Shown one piece after another: positions 1-6,458 of a stretch of DNA of 11,391 nt. The position numbers and the translations under genes are program-made. Position 1 is the stretch's first letter, and every line of letters starts with the position of its first letter. This stretch comes from an uncultured Odoribacter sp. (lineage in GTDB: Bacteria > Bacteroidota > Bacteroidia > Bacteroidales > Marinifilaceae): contig URJC01000051.1 in the NCBI GenBank assembly GCA_900548135.1, positions 1 through 11,391 on the forward strand. Reading direction: 5' to 3'. The notes under the pieces are model-generated. The model saw only the letters and a program-made list of their open reading frames with translations, was not told the DNA's origin and searched no databases.

Positions 1-274
1 GGCTGCTCTCGTCGACAATGGAACCGATATTGCACATATTCTCAATCTTCCGGTTAAAAAATCCCAGCCAACACCCATAAATTTAAATTTATTCGAAACC
101 GGAGACAGGACCCATTTAATCCTTACTATACTAAGCGAAAAAGGAGATACCCACATCGACGAACTCTGCCAATTGACCGACATACCTAACGGAGAAATAG
201 CAGCCCTGCTGCTGCAATTAGAACTGGAAGGAAAAATACTTTCCCTGCCAGGAAAAAGATATAGTTTACATTAA
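1..274 (+). CDS. dprA: DprA (DNA-processing protein A), C-terminal part, 5' end outside window
   Basis: The open frame runs in from the left edge (codons from base 2) and ends at TAA 272-274, giving about 90 residues. It starts AALVDNGTDIAHIL, which resembles the end of the Rossmann-like DprA core, where the family has an 'AL..GA.DI..IL' segment. A linker follows, then a winged-helix-like tail ending LELEGKILSLPGKRYSLH, which matches the usual DprA C-terminus ('L.L.G.V..LPG..Y'). DprA binds incoming single-stranded DNA in the cytoplasm and loads RecA; the winged-helix domain is an accessory part. Only the C-terminus is visible, so intactness cannot be judged. The next gene, gdhA, has its own promoter and is probably not cotranscribed. 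Confidence 0.85.
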   Translation, partial: AALVDNGTDIAHILNLPVKKSQPTPINLNLFETGDRTHLILTILSEKGDTHIDELCQLTDIPNGEIAALLLQLELEGKILSLPGKRYSLH

Positions 275-295
275 AGCAGGGCAAAAGCAAGCCAA

Positions 296-361
296 CTAAC
301 AAATTATCAACATCAACCTATTTCCAACTTACATTTTGAAACTAAAATCAAGATTTGTTAG
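296..361. repeat. Widely spaced 9-bp inverted repeat upstream of the gdhA promoter
   Basis: CTAACAAAT at 296-304 is the exact reverse complement of ATTTGTTAG at 353-361, with 48 bases between them. The right arm ends about 22 bases before the putative -33 element of gdhA, where an activator or repressor might bind. The stretch is AT-rich, so a chance match of this length is quite possible. No function is claimed. Confidence 0.25.
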
Positions 362-383
362 CAAAAAATTAACTGCAAAAAGT

Positions 384-413
384 TTTGATATCATAAATTA
401 TTAGATAATTTTG
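384..413 (+). promoter_or_regulatory. Bacteroidetes-type promoter of gdhA
   Basis: TTTG at 384-387 (-33 element) is followed after 18 bases by TAATTTTG at 406-413, a perfect match to the Bacteroidetes -7 consensus TAnnTTTG. Transcription would begin near 419-421, giving an untranslated leader of about 36 bases before the gdhA ATG at 457. The 275-456 gap otherwise holds only an inverted repeat; I see no convincing dprA terminator in it. Confidence 0.65.
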
Positions 414-456
414 ACATCCGAAAACGTTTGAATAACTCATACTAAAAATAATACAA

Positions 457-1791
457 ATGAGACCAGAAATTAAAGAATTCATGGATGCCTTAAAGGCAAA
501 AACAGTAGGTGAAGTAGAGTTTCATCAGGCTGTAGAAGAAGTTATAGAAACTGTTTGGGATACCTATCAGGCTAACCCGAAATACAAAGCCAATAAAATT
601 CTTGAAAAAATGGTAGAACCGGAAAGAGTAATCATGTTCCGTGTTCCTTGGATTGATGATAAAGGAGAAGTACAGATTAACCGTGGTTATCGTGTGCAAT
701 TCAACAGTGCTATCGGACCGTACAAAGGAGGTTTACGTTTCCACCCGTCGGTAACTTTGGGCGGATTAAAATTCTTAGGTTTCGAACAGACTTTCAAAAA
801 CTCTCTGACTACTCTGCCTATGGGTGGTGGTAAAGGAGGTTCAGACTTCAACCCGAAAGGGAAATCAGACAATGAAGTAATGCGTTTTTGCCAGAGTTTT
901 ATGACTGAACTTTGCAAATATATCGGTGCCGACACAGATGTTCCTGCCGGTGATATCGGTGTGGGTGCCCGTGAAATCGGTTATCTGTTCGGACAATATA
1001 AAAGAATACGTAACGAATTTGTAGGCGTACTGACCGGTAAACCAAGAGAATTCGGAGGATCACGTGTACGCCCGGAAGCTACCGGTTACGGTACAGTATA
1101 TTTCGCTCAGCATATGCTGAAAGAAAAAGGCCAGGACATCAAAGGCAAAACTGTTGCGATTTCCGGATTCGGCAATGTTGCCTGGGGAGCTGCCCAGAAA
1201 CTTGTTCAATTAGGTGCAAAATTAGTAACCATTTCAGGACCGGACGGATATATCTACGATGAAAAAGGTATTACCCAGGAAGGTGTTGACTATATGTTGG
1301 AATTACGTGCAAGTAACAACGACGTAGTAGAACCGTACGCAGCTAAATTCGGAGCTAAATTCTTCGCTAAGAAAAAACCATGGGAAGTAAAATGTGATAT
1401 CGCATTCCCGTGTGCTATTCAGAACGAATTAAACGAAGAAGATGCAAAACAACTGGTTGCTAACGGCTGTCAGATGGTTGTTGAAACTTCTAACATGGGT
1501 TGTACAGCTGAAGCCGTTAAATACTTGAATTCTCATATCACTTTCGCTCCGGGTAAAGCAGCTAACGCAGGTGGTGTTGCCGTATCAGGTCTGGAAATGA
1601 GCCAGAATTCAATGAGATATAGCTGGACAGCTGAAGAAGTTGACCAGAAACTGTCTCAGATCATGAAAGATATCCACGATACCTGTGTTAAATTCGGTAA
1701 GGATGGAGACAAAATCGACTACGTGAAAGGTGCAAACATAGGTGGCTTTATCAAAGTTGCGGACGCCATGTGTGCACAAGGCCACGTGTAA
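457..1791 (+). CDS. gdhA: Glutamate dehydrogenase, hexameric GdhA type
   Basis: 444 residues, the normal length for the small hexameric bacterial enzyme. It interconverts glutamate with 2-oxoglutarate plus ammonia in the cytoplasm. The substrate half carries GGLRFHPSV (91-99) and the signature PMGGGKGGSDFNP (121-133), with K126 as the likely catalytic lysine. DVPAGDIGVG (161-170) holds D166 as the likely catalytic aspartate. The Rossmann half has SGFGNVA (236-242). After the second strand of that fold comes SGPDGYIYD (260-268), which as I recall resembles the NAD-linked clostridial enzyme more than the NADP-linked E. coli one, so the coenzyme is uncertain although homologues are often labelled NADP-specific. 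VVETSNMGCT (341-350) stands where many relatives have E-G-A-N-M. The start is the first ATG and follows the promoter closely; there is no Shine-Dalgarno sequence. A terminator lies 54 bases after the stop, so this is probably a single-gene transcript. Confidence 0.97.
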   Translation: MRPEIKEFMDALKAKTVGEVEFHQAVEEVIETVWDTYQANPKYKANKILEKMVEPERVIMFRVPWIDDKGEVQINRGYRVQFNSAIGPYKGGLRFHPSVTLGGLKFLGFEQTFKNSLTTLPMGGGKGGSDFNPKGKSDNEVMRFCQSFMTELCKYIGADTDVPAGDIGVGAREIGYLFGQYKRIRNEFVGVLTGKPREFGGSRVRPEATGYGTVYFAQHMLKEKGQDIKGKTVAISGFGNVAWGAAQKLVQLGAKLVTISGPDGYIYDEKGITQEGVDYMLELRASNNDVVEPYAAKFGAKFFAKKKPWEVKCDIAFPCAIQNELNEEDAKQLVANGCQMVVETSNMGCTAEAVKYLNSHITFAPGKAANAGGVAVSGLEMSQNSMRYSWTAEEVDQKLSQIMKDIHDTCVKFGKDGDKIDYVKGANIGGFIKVADAMCAQGHV

Positions 1792-1844
1792 AGTAATCGA
1801 CAAATTAAAATTTAGCCGATTTAGCAAAAGTGATAAAAATTACG

Positions 1845-1880
1845 ACAGGCGTGTATGATTTATATACACGTCTGTTTTTT
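1845..1880 (+). terminator. Intrinsic terminator of gdhA
   Basis: The 12-base arms at 1845-1856 and 1864-1875 pair fully apart from one G-U wobble. They enclose a 7-base loop and are followed by a run of T (1875-1880). The position, just after gdhA and before tatD, fits transcription termination of gdhA. Confidence 0.85.
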
Positions 1881-1941
1881 ATTACTATATTTTATTACTT
1901 TCGTCCTACTAAATTCAGCAAAAATTATTCATTTTTAGTTT

Positions 1942-2733
1942 ATGTATATCGATACCCATTCGCACATCTACGAAGAAGAATTCCGGGAGGATCGGAAAGA
2001 AGTCATCACCAGGGCTCAGGATGCCGGCATTGGCCATATTATTCTGCCTGATATCGACAGTGAATCCCGAGGAAGAATGCTTATTTTGGCAGAGCAGTAT
2101 CCCCGGATTATGCACCCTTTATGCGGTTTACATCCCACTTCTGTTAACGAAAACTACAAAGAAGAATTGGCAAAGGTGGAAAAAGAAATCGGTATACGTA
2201 AATATTACGGAATAGGAGAATGTGGAATTGACCTGTATTGGGATAAAACTTTTTATCACGAACAAATAAAAGCATTTGAACACCAATTAGGTATTGCGCG
2301 GGACATGAATCTCCCCATCATTATCCATTCCCGGGACTCCCTGAAAGTGATTTTTGAAGTTCTAAAAAAACACCCTTACTCTTTTGGCATTTTACATTGT
2401 TTTCCTGGTACTTCCCTGGAAGCCAGACAAGCAATCGATATGGGATTCTTATTGGGAATCGGGGGTGTGATCACCTTCAAAAAAAGCCAGATGGCCGATA
2501 CAATAAAAGAAATCGGTATCCAAAACATCGTCCTCGAAACCGATGCCCCTTATCTTACCCCTGTCCCTCACCGTGGCAAACGCAATGAAAGTAGTTACAT
2601 TCCGTTAATAGCTCAAAAAATTGCAGAAATAACAGGGATAGAGACAAAAAAAATTGAGGAAATAACAACAGAGAATGCAATGAATTTATTTAATTTGCAG
2701 TGCGAAACAGCTATAGTGAATCAAGAGGCGTAA
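1942..2733 (+). CDS. tatD: TatD-family metal-dependent deoxyribonuclease
   Basis: 263 residues, typical of the family. TatD proteins are cytoplasmic TIM-barrel amidohydrolase-fold enzymes that act as 3'-5' DNA exonucleases or endonucleases with two divalent metals. The metal ligands are all visible: DTHSH (H6, H8), GIGECGIDLYW (E93), PIIIHSRD (H129), GILHCFPGT (H152) and LETDAPYLTP (D201). The first metal motif sits at residue 4, so the ATG at 1942 is the only sensible start. There is no Shine-Dalgarno sequence. A near-match to the -7 element, TACTTTCG at 1896-1903, lies between the gdhA terminator and this gene, but I see no good -33 partner. ansA follows after about 90 bases on the same strand and may share the transcript. 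The exact physiological substrate cannot be read from the sequence. Confidence 0.95.
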   Translation: MYIDTHSHIYEEEFREDRKEVITRAQDAGIGHIILPDIDSESRGRMLILAEQYPRIMHPLCGLHPTSVNENYKEELAKVEKEIGIRKYYGIGECGIDLYWDKTFYHEQIKAFEHQLGIARDMNLPIIIHSRDSLKVIFEVLKKHPYSFGILHCFPGTSLEARQAIDMGFLLGIGGVITFKKSQMADTIKEIGIQNIVLETDAPYLTPVPHRGKRNESSYIPLIAQKIAEITGIETKKIEEITTENAMNLFNLQCETAIVNQEA

Positions 2734-2823
2734 ATGTATGGTGATAAAATTCATAATCGGAAACGATATCATAGTGTCTCCTTACCTTTATGAATCGATT
2801 TAAATGATAAAACAAAATTGCAG

Positions 2824-3867
2824 ATGCCAACAAAATCTGTATTAATCATATATACTGGCGGAACGATCGGGATGGTAAACGATCCGGAGACCGGGGCATT
2901 ATGCCCATTCAATTTTGAACAAATAGCCAGAGCTGTCCCTGAAATCAAAGAATTTGGTTTCAACATTGACAGCTATACTTTGCCGGAAATCATCGATTCT
3001 TCCGACCTAAAACCAACGTTGTGGGCAGAACTCTGTGAAATCATCCTCAGCAATTATAATAAATACAATGGATTTGTCATTTTACACGGAACAGATACGA
3101 TGGCTTATTCAGCTTCAGCTCTTAGTTTCATGTTAAGTAATCTGACTAAACCTGTTGTTTTTACTGGTTCACAATTGCCTATTGGCACAATACGGACAGA
3201 CGGACGTGAAAATTTGATTGCAGCCCTTGAAATTGCAGCAGCCACCATAGAAGATAAAGCTGTGGTCCCCGAAGTCTGTATTCTGTTTGGCGCCCAACTA
3301 TTCAGAGGAAACCGGACGACGAAAATTAATGCAGAAAGTTTTGACGCTTTTCAGGCATTTAATTACCCGCCTCTGGCAGAGATCGGTATTCATATACAAT
3401 ACAATTACGGGGCTATTGACTATTCTCCACGGACAGAACCATTGACAGCATTCACTCCGATGGATACCAATATAGCTATTTTACACCTTTTCCCGGGCAT
3501 ACGCACAGAATTAATAGATGCTGTCATCAACACTCCTGGATTAAGAGGACTTATTTTGGCAACCTATGGCTCTGGAAATGCTCCAACAAACGCCTGTTTC
3601 TTAAAAAAAATCAAGGAAGCAGCTCAAAAAGGCATTATTATCTACAATGTGACCCAATGTAAAGGAGGTACTGTGGAAATGGGACGCTACGAAACAAGTA
3701 GAGAGCTACTAAATTATGGAGTATCAAGCGGATATGACATCACTTTAGAAGCAGCCGTTTGCAAGATGATGCATTTATTAGCTAAGTACACCGAAACTAA
3801 TGAAATAAAAAAATACTTAAATTCATCAATAAAAGGAGAAATAACCGTGAATCATATTGGGTTTTAA
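2824..3867 (+). CDS. ansA: Type I (cytoplasmic) L-asparaginase
   Basis: 347 residues from the ATG at 2824. A TTG two codons upstream (2818) is open but less likely, because starting at the ATG puts the TGGT motif at the family's usual place. The enzyme hydrolyses L-asparagine to aspartate and ammonia. The motif TGGTIGM (11-17) supplies the nucleophile T14. HGTDTMAYSASAL (88-100) supplies T90 and D91, and RGNRTTKINA (161-170) supplies K167 of the second catalytic triad. T166 beside it corresponds to a residue of the allosteric asparagine site in E. coli AnsA. No signal peptide is present, which separates it from periplasmic type II enzymes and fits the family length of about 340 residues. It lies on the same strand as tatD with a 90-base gap that shows no convincing promoter or terminator. 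A putative promoter for exbB overlaps its last codons. Confidence 0.95.
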   Translation: MPTKSVLIIYTGGTIGMVNDPETGALCPFNFEQIARAVPEIKEFGFNIDSYTLPEIIDSSDLKPTLWAELCEIILSNYNKYNGFVILHGTDTMAYSASALSFMLSNLTKPVVFTGSQLPIGTIRTDGRENLIAALEIAAATIEDKAVVPEVCILFGAQLFRGNRTTKINAESFDAFQAFNYPPLAEIGIHIQYNYGAIDYSPRTEPLTAFTPMDTNIAILHLFPGIRTELIDAVINTPGLRGLILATYGSGNAPTNACFLKKIKEAAQKGIIIYNVTQCKGGTVEMGRYETSRELLNYGVSSGYDITLEAAVCKMMHLLAKYTETNEIKKYLNSSIKGEITVNHIGF

Positions 3868-3886
3868 CATTTTTTTTGTACCTTGC
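3857..3886 (+). promoter_or_regulatory. Possible promoter of the exbB operon
   Basis: TTG at 3857-3859, inside the last codons of ansA, is followed after 19 bases by TACCTTGC (3879-3886). This resembles the Bacteroidetes TAnnTTTG element with one T missing. Transcription would start near 3892, leaving a leader of roughly 100 bases. The leader contains a 7-base direct repeat GCGTCTT (3888-3894 and 3900-3906) and purine-rich sequence but no strong hairpin. The match is imperfect. Confidence 0.35.
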
Positions 3887-3994
3887 CGCGTCTTTTGATG
3901 CGTCTTGTAGGGGAAACAAAGGTTTGCAAAGGGCAACAAAGATCAGAGAGTTAAATTTTAATTATTTATAAACTAAAAATCAGTTAAAGAGATC

Positions 3995-4780
3995 ATGAGA
4001 AAATTATTTGCACTAATAGCAGTTTTAGGAATGCTTACTATTGGAGCATCAAAACTAATGGCTCAGGAAGAAGAAGCTGCTCCAGCAGCACAGACAGAGC
4101 AAACTACGATGTCAATTACCGATGATGAAGCGATCGAAAGTACTTCAATGCATGCAGCGATCAAGCAGAAATTTATTGAAGGTGGTGCAGGATTTATGGC
4201 TGCCGTTGTTTTGTGTTTGATTTTCGGTTTGGCTATTGCTATTGAAAGGGTTATTTATTTGAACCTTTCTGACACCAATACTAAAAAATTCATTGCTGGT
4301 TTTGAAGATTCATTAAACAATGGTGGAATCGAAGCCGCAAAAGAATATTGCCGTAACACCCGGGGCCCGGTAGCAAGTATCTTCTATCAGGGTCTTGAAC
4401 GTTATGACCAGGGAATCGATATGGTTGAAAAATCAGTAGTATCTTATGGCTCAGTTCAGATGGGTCTGATGGAAAAAGGTTTAACTTGGATCGGATTGTT
4501 TATTGCTCTGGCTCCTATGTTGGGATTCTTGGGAACTGTAATCGGTATGATCCAGGCATTCGACCAGATTCAGGCGGCTGGTGATATGAGCCCGGCGTTA
4601 GTTGCAGGAGGTATTAAAGTGGCTTTGATTACAACCGTAGGTGGTTTGATCGTAGCTATGATCCTACAGGTATTTTACAACTATTGCGTATCAAAAGTAG
4701 AAGGTATCGTTAACAACATGGAAGATGCTTCTGTAAGTATGTTGGATATCCTGGTTAAATACGAGCAAAAAAATAAATAA
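3995..4780 (+). CDS. exbB: MotA/TolQ/ExbB proton-channel family protein (ExbB-like)
   Basis: 261 residues. An N-terminal signal-like segment (1-23, ending KLMAQ) is followed by an acidic, Ala-rich stretch. Three membrane helices lie at about 66-88, 163-187 and 206-228. ExbB forms the pentameric inner-membrane channel around ExbD and uses the proton gradient to drive TonB. The family core APMLGFLGTVIGM (173-185) and GGIKVALITTVGGL (205-218) identifies it. T181 and T214 correspond by eye to the conserved channel threonines of E. coli ExbB. The TM3 glutamate expected two residues after the I of GGI appears to be V209, with K208 before it. The gene starts a tight operon: the next gene begins 3 bases after the stop. 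TolQ or MotA relatives are alternatives, but two exbD genes downstream favour ExbB. Confidence 0.9.
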   Translation: MRKLFALIAVLGMLTIGASKLMAQEEEAAPAAQTEQTTMSITDDEAIESTSMHAAIKQKFIEGGAGFMAAVVLCLIFGLAIAIERVIYLNLSDTNTKKFIAGFEDSLNNGGIEAAKEYCRNTRGPVASIFYQGLERYDQGIDMVEKSVVSYGSVQMGLMEKGLTWIGLFIALAPMLGFLGTVIGMIQAFDQIQAAGDMSPALVAGGIKVALITTVGGLIVAMILQVFYNYCVSKVEGIVNNMEDASVSMLDILVKYEQKNK

Positions 4781-4783
4781 ACC

Positions 4784-5227
4784 ATGAATAGTAAGAGAAT
4801 ATTAAATATAGTAACAATCGTATTATTCCTTATTACAGTGGTGATATTGGGCCTGTTCATGTTCGGTGGAGAAATACCGAACCAGCTCTACGACACCCCT
4901 ATATATACAGGAGCCTTGTTAAACTGGGCATACGTATTGTTTGGTATAGCAATCATAGCAGCTATCATTTTCCCGATTGCACGTTTATTCACCCGTCCTA
5001 AACAAGCTATGAAAAGCTTTATTGGATTATTGGCCGTGATAATCGTCGTAGTGATTGCTTATGCGATGGCTGATGGTACTCCAATGAATATCCCAGGTTA
5101 TAATGGACCGGACAACGTTCCTTCCATGTTGATTTTATCGGATACTATTATTTTTACCATGTACATTCTGTTTATAGGAGCAATCCTGGCAATTTTAGGA
5201 ACAGAAATTTACAGAAGACTGAAATAA
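4784..5227 (+). CDS. Four-helix membrane protein of unknown function in the exb operon
   Basis: I do not recognise a named family. The 147-residue protein is strongly hydrophobic, with four likely membrane helices at about 7-26, 43-66, 77-95 and 118-144. Between helices 3 and 4 is a polar loop rich in Asp, Pro, Gly and Asn (96-115). It has a positively charged loop after helix 2 (RLFTRPKQ) and a basic C-terminus (YRRLK), so by the positive-inside rule both probably face the cytoplasm. The start lies 3 bases after the exbB stop and exbD follows 34 bases after its own stop, so it is cotranscribed and probably translationally coupled to exbB. I infer a role as an accessory or assembly subunit of the ExbB-ExbD channel, but nothing in the sequence proves this. 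Confidence 0.85.
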   Translation: MNSKRILNIVTIVLFLITVVILGLFMFGGEIPNQLYDTPIYTGALLNWAYVLFGIAIIAAIIFPIARLFTRPKQAMKSFIGLLAVIIVVVIAYAMADGTPMNIPGYNGPDNVPSMLILSDTIIFTMYILFIGAILAILGTEIYRRLK

Positions 5228-5261
5228 TCTCTCTTTAGAGAAAAAGAAAAACAAAAGGAAT

Positions 5262-5834
5262 ATGGCAAAAAAAACACCAGAAATTAATGCCACTTCAACA
5301 GCCGATATTGCGTTCTTGTTGCTTGTATTCTTTCTGGCAACAACAACTATGAACGTGGATTCAGGATTGTTCCGAAGACTTCCGCCTTATATGCCAGATG
5401 TTGAAAACGCACCCAAAATTGCAAAACGGAATATTTTGCAAGTATTGGTAAACCGGGATAACCAATTGGCAATTAATGGTGAGATAGCAGACGTTTCAAC
5501 TCTGAAAGACAGAACGATAGAATTCATTCTGAATCCCGGAAACCGGGACGATCTTCCTGTAAAGGAAGTCAAGACGATTGAACTCTTTGGTCCGGTTGAA
5601 GTTTCTAAAGGAATTGTTTCACTGCAAAGCGACAAAGGTACTTCATACGAAATGTATATTGCCGTACAAGACCAATTGACAGCTGCATTCAGTGAAATGA
5701 GAAATATGAAAGCAAATGAAAAATGGGGTAAAAACTTCAACGAACTGACACCGGAACAGCAGGAAGCTGTAAAAGATGTCATTCCAATGCAAGTTTCAGA
5801 AGCAGAACCTAAAAACATAGGAGGGAAAAAATAA
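5262..5834 (+). CDS. exbD: ExbD/TolR-family biopolymer transport protein, first copy
   Basis: 190 residues, longer than the roughly 140 of E. coli ExbD. It has a short cytoplasmic N-terminus, one membrane helix (about 13-31, with STADIAFLLLVFFLATTTM) and a periplasmic domain. D15 in TADIAF corresponds to the membrane aspartate essential in E. coli ExbD (D25). The periplasmic part includes ILQVLVNRDNQLAINGE (residues 59-75), typical of the ExbD fold, and an extended C-terminal region (about 110-190) containing KWGKNFNELTPEQQEAVKD. ExbD sits inside the ExbB pentamer and transmits proton-driven motion to TonB. The stop overlaps the start of the second exbD by one base. No tonB gene follows in the window. 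Confidence 0.92.
   Translation: MAKKTPEINATSTADIAFLLLVFFLATTTMNVDSGLFRRLPPYMPDVENAPKIAKRNILQVLVNRDNQLAINGEIADVSTLKDRTIEFILNPGNRDDLPVKEVKTIELFGPVEVSKGIVSLQSDKGTSYEMYIAVQDQLTAAFSEMRNMKANEKWGKNFNELTPEQQEAVKDVIPMQVSEAEPKNIGGKK
5819..5824 (+). promoter_or_regulatory. Perfect Shine-Dalgarno sequence for the second exbD
   Basis: AGGAGG lies 9 bases before the ATG at 5834 and inside the last codons of the preceding exbD, where it spans the Gly-Gly codons. It is the only full Shine-Dalgarno match at a gene start in this window, in a phylum that rarely depends on such sites. It may support coupled translation at the TAATG overlap, or it may just reflect the GGA GGG codons. Confidence 0.5.
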
Positions 5835-6304
5835 TGGCAAAATTTAAAAAAGACGGTAAAAGAGAGACGCCTGCTATTTCAACGGCATCTTTACCCGATA
5901 TCGTGTTCATGTTGCTATTCTTCTTCATGGTGAGTACCACTATGCGTGAAGTTACCCTGATGGTTGACAATGCAATGCCCGAAGCTACGCAAACCGTAAA
6001 ACTGGAGAAAAAAGCGCTTGTCAGTAATATCTATATTGGAAAACCCAAAGCTCAATTTCAGGGAGCTTACGGTACAGAGCCTAAAATTCAGTTGAATGAC
6101 CGTTTTGCAACTTTGGAAGAAGTGCAAGCTTTTGTAGCTTCAGAACGTGAAGTCAGAAAAGAAGAAGACAGAAATAGCATTACCAACAACCTGAAAGTAG
6201 ACAGAGATGTTACTATGGGTATCGTTACTGATATCAAACAGGAGTTGAGAAAAGCGAATTCTTTAAGGGTAAATTATGGTAGTAGAAAAAAAGCTACAAG
6301 ATAA
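5834..6304 (+). CDS. exbD: ExbD/TolR-family biopolymer transport protein, second copy
   Basis: 156 residues, close to the usual ExbD length. A lysine-rich cytoplasmic N-terminus is followed by one membrane helix (about 20-36, with SLPDIVFMLLFFFMVSTTM). D22 is the counterpart of the conserved membrane aspartate of ExbD. The periplasmic part starts at REVTLMVDNAMPEA and has a VSNIYIGKPK strand and an IQLNDRFATLEE segment, as in other ExbD proteins. The start overlaps the previous stop by one base (TAATG) and is preceded by AGGAGG. Paired, diverged exbD genes next to one exbB are common in Bacteroidota and suggest either a mixed ExbD dimer or alternative TonB partners (inference). A terminator lies about 30 bases after the stop and ends the operon. 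Confidence 0.93.
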   Translation: MAKFKKDGKRETPAISTASLPDIVFMLLFFFMVSTTMREVTLMVDNAMPEATQTVKLEKKALVSNIYIGKPKAQFQGAYGTEPKIQLNDRFATLEEVQAFVASEREVRKEEDRNSITNNLKVDRDVTMGIVTDIKQELRKANSLRVNYGSRKKATR

Positions 6305-6320
6305 TTAACCCATCCATAAG

Positions 6321-6360
6321 AAAAATAAGAGGGAACTGATGTTCCCTTTTATTTTTTTAT
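6321..6360 (+). terminator. Intrinsic terminator of the exb operon
   Basis: GGGAAC (6331-6336) and GTTCCC (6341-6346) form a perfect stem with loop TGAT. An A-rich left flank (from 6321) and a T-rich right flank (to 6360) lengthen the stem with A-T pairs and one G-U. The A-rich/T-rich flanks make it potentially bidirectional. Confidence 0.85.
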
Positions 6361-6368
6361 TATCTTTG
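6361..6368 (+). promoter_or_regulatory. -7 promoter element of the tRNA-Arg gene
   Basis: TATCTTTG is an exact match to the Bacteroidetes TAnnTTTG element and ends 10 bases before the first base of the mature tRNA. Transcription would start about 4 bases upstream of the tRNA. No TTTG is present at -33, because that region is occupied by the preceding terminator. Confidence 0.6.
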
Positions 6369-6378
6369 CATCGCATTT

Positions 6379-6450
6379 GGTTCCGTAGTTCAATGGATAG
6401 AATGAAGGATTCCGGTTCCTTTGATTGGGGTTCGAGTCCCCACGGGATCA
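6379..6450 (+). tRNA. tRNA-Arg, anticodon CCG
   Basis: A full cloverleaf of 72 bases. The acceptor arm is GGTTCCG with CGGGATC (two G-U pairs) plus discriminator A at 6450. The D arm is GTTC/GAAT around loop AATGGATA. The anticodon stem is AAGGA/TCCTT with loop TTCCGGT, so the anticodon is CCG at 6412-6414, reading arginine codon CGG. The variable loop has 4 bases, and the T arm is TGGGG/CCCCA with loop TTCGAGT. The 3' CCA is not encoded (CAG follows the discriminator), so it must be added by nucleotidyltransferase. The gene stands alone between its own promoter element and terminator. Confidence 0.95.
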
Positions 6451-6458
6451 CAGATTGT

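Noticed and set aside
1830..2051. 73-residue open frame across the gdhA terminator into tatD
   Set aside because: It reads through the terminator hairpin and then out of frame through tatD, so it is a shadow.
2818..2823. TTG start for ansA two codons upstream
   Set aside because: An ATG follows at 2824 and places the catalytic threonine at the family's usual position 14.
5230..5241. Small hairpin TCTCT-TT-AGAGA between the membrane-protein gene and exbD
   Set aside because: Five A/T-rich pairs with a two-base loop and no T run; too weak to call a terminator or attenuator.
5387..5818. 143-residue open frame on the minus strand inside the first exbD
   Set aside because: It lies entirely opposite a well-supported ExbD gene, is rich in Ser, Phe and Cys without any domain pattern, and has no promoter or neighbours of its own.
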